Below, piece by piece: positions 44,574 to 44,665 of a stretch of 44,665 bases of DNA. Position numbers and translations under genes: made by a program. How positions within the stretch are numbered: position 1 is the first letter of the stretch; each line of letters opens with the position of its first letter. This stretch comes from JAJRXK01 sp964593155. Its GTDB lineage: Bacteria; Krumholzibacteriota; Krumholzibacteriia; JAJRXK01. Where the stretch lies: contig CAZQHE010000014.1 in assembly GCA_964593155.1 (NCBI GenBank), positions 1 through 44,665 on the forward strand, written 5' to 3'. The notes under the pieces were generated by a model. It saw nothing but the letters and a program-made list of their open reading frames with translations, was not told where the DNA came from and searched no databases.

Positions 44574-44599
44574 CGGCCCCTCCCGGGTGGGAGGGGCCG
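44574..44599 (-). terminator. Hairpin terminator of tRNA-Asp
   Basis: CGGCCCCTCCC (44574-44584) pairs with GGGAGGGGCCG (44589-44599). The minus-strand tail is TTCTTCG. It begins 11 nt past the tRNA 3' end. Confidence 0.65.
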
Positions 44600-44610
44600 C
44601 TTCGAAGACG

Positions 44611-44665
44611 TGGCGGGAGCGACGAGACTTGAACTCGCGACCTCCGGCTTGACAGGCCGGCGTTC
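44611..44665 (-). tRNA. tRNA-Asp (anticodon GTC), 5' part beyond window
   Basis: The 3' 55 nt are visible: anticodon stem-loop CCGGC-CTGTCAA-GCCGG (anticodon GTC, aspartate), T arm with GGTTCAAGT-like GAGTTCAAGTCTC, acceptor 3' strand CGCTCCC, discriminator G, and encoded CCA at 44611-44613. The D arm and 5' acceptor strand are cut off by the window edge. Confidence 0.92.

Overview
This is a 44.7 kb piece of a G+C-rich, Gram-negative-type bacterial chromosome. It is probably from a metagenome-assembled genome, because it contains a 10-N scaffolding gap at 40727-40736. A lipopolysaccharide-type envelope is implied by a Kdo transferase (waaA), a family 9 glycosyltransferase and several signal-peptide beta-barrel proteins. 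A GWxTD-domain TPR protein, an LVIVD-repeat protein ending in an APNPFNP-type C-terminal domain and a thrombospondin-type-3 surface protein point, by inference only, to the FCB-related candidate phyla (Eisenbacteria, Krumholzibacteria, Latescibacteria or Gemmatimonadota type). No 16S rRNA or other decisive marker is present.

Layout from left to right. 0-4 kb: amino-sugar operon glmM-glmS plus a truncated ridA, all on minus, with a promoter, then tRNA-Thr with its own promoter and terminator. 4-5 kb: a MarR regulator (+) and tRNA-Phe. 5-9 kb: uvrA-galE, translationally coupled. 9-12.5 kb: mazG (+), convergent and overlapping with a likely three-gene operon of two paralogous XRE-cupin regulators and a TSP3 beta-barrel protein; a Crp/Fnr-like palindrome lies upstream. 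12.6-15 kb: two coupled CNNM/CBS (CorC-HlyC) membrane proteins. 15-17.4 kb: heptosyltransferase-like protein and waaA, facing queC-queE (17.4-18.7 kb). 18.8-21.1 kb: a shortened AbiEii-like nucleotidyltransferase among recurring GTTCC/GGAAC palindromes, then a csoR plus HMA-fused permease copper module with a clear operator. 21-25 kb: surface proteins and a DoxX-like protein. 25-30.6 kb: an MFS transporter, and a Tat-exported [NiFe] hydrogenase (large then small subunit) coupled to a c-haem methyl-accepting chemotaxis protein. 30.8-33.7 kb: ccsA/hemX-hemA-hemD. 33.8-37.4 kb: a GAF-SpoIIE phosphatase and the GWxTD protein. 37.5-40.3 kb: a small winged-helix-like protein, rpmB, a fatty acid desaturase and an outer-membrane barrel. 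40.3-44.2 kb: a GH57/DUF3536 protein (cut by the gap) and glgC, for glycogen or alpha-glucan metabolism. Right edge: hairpin-rich non-coding DNA and a partial tRNA-Asp.

The most unusual element is the hydrogenase-chemoreceptor operon. The large subunit is encoded already in its mature form, ending exactly at DPCLACAVH. The small subunit has a Tat signal but has lost one expected distal-cluster cysteine and has no membrane anchor. The next gene, overlapping by 4 bases, is a chemoreceptor whose periplasmic domain has a single CxxCH haem site. I infer a candidate H2- or redox-sensing chemotaxis module. Base calls, coordinates and motifs come from reading the sequence; family names come from recognising motifs, without database searches.
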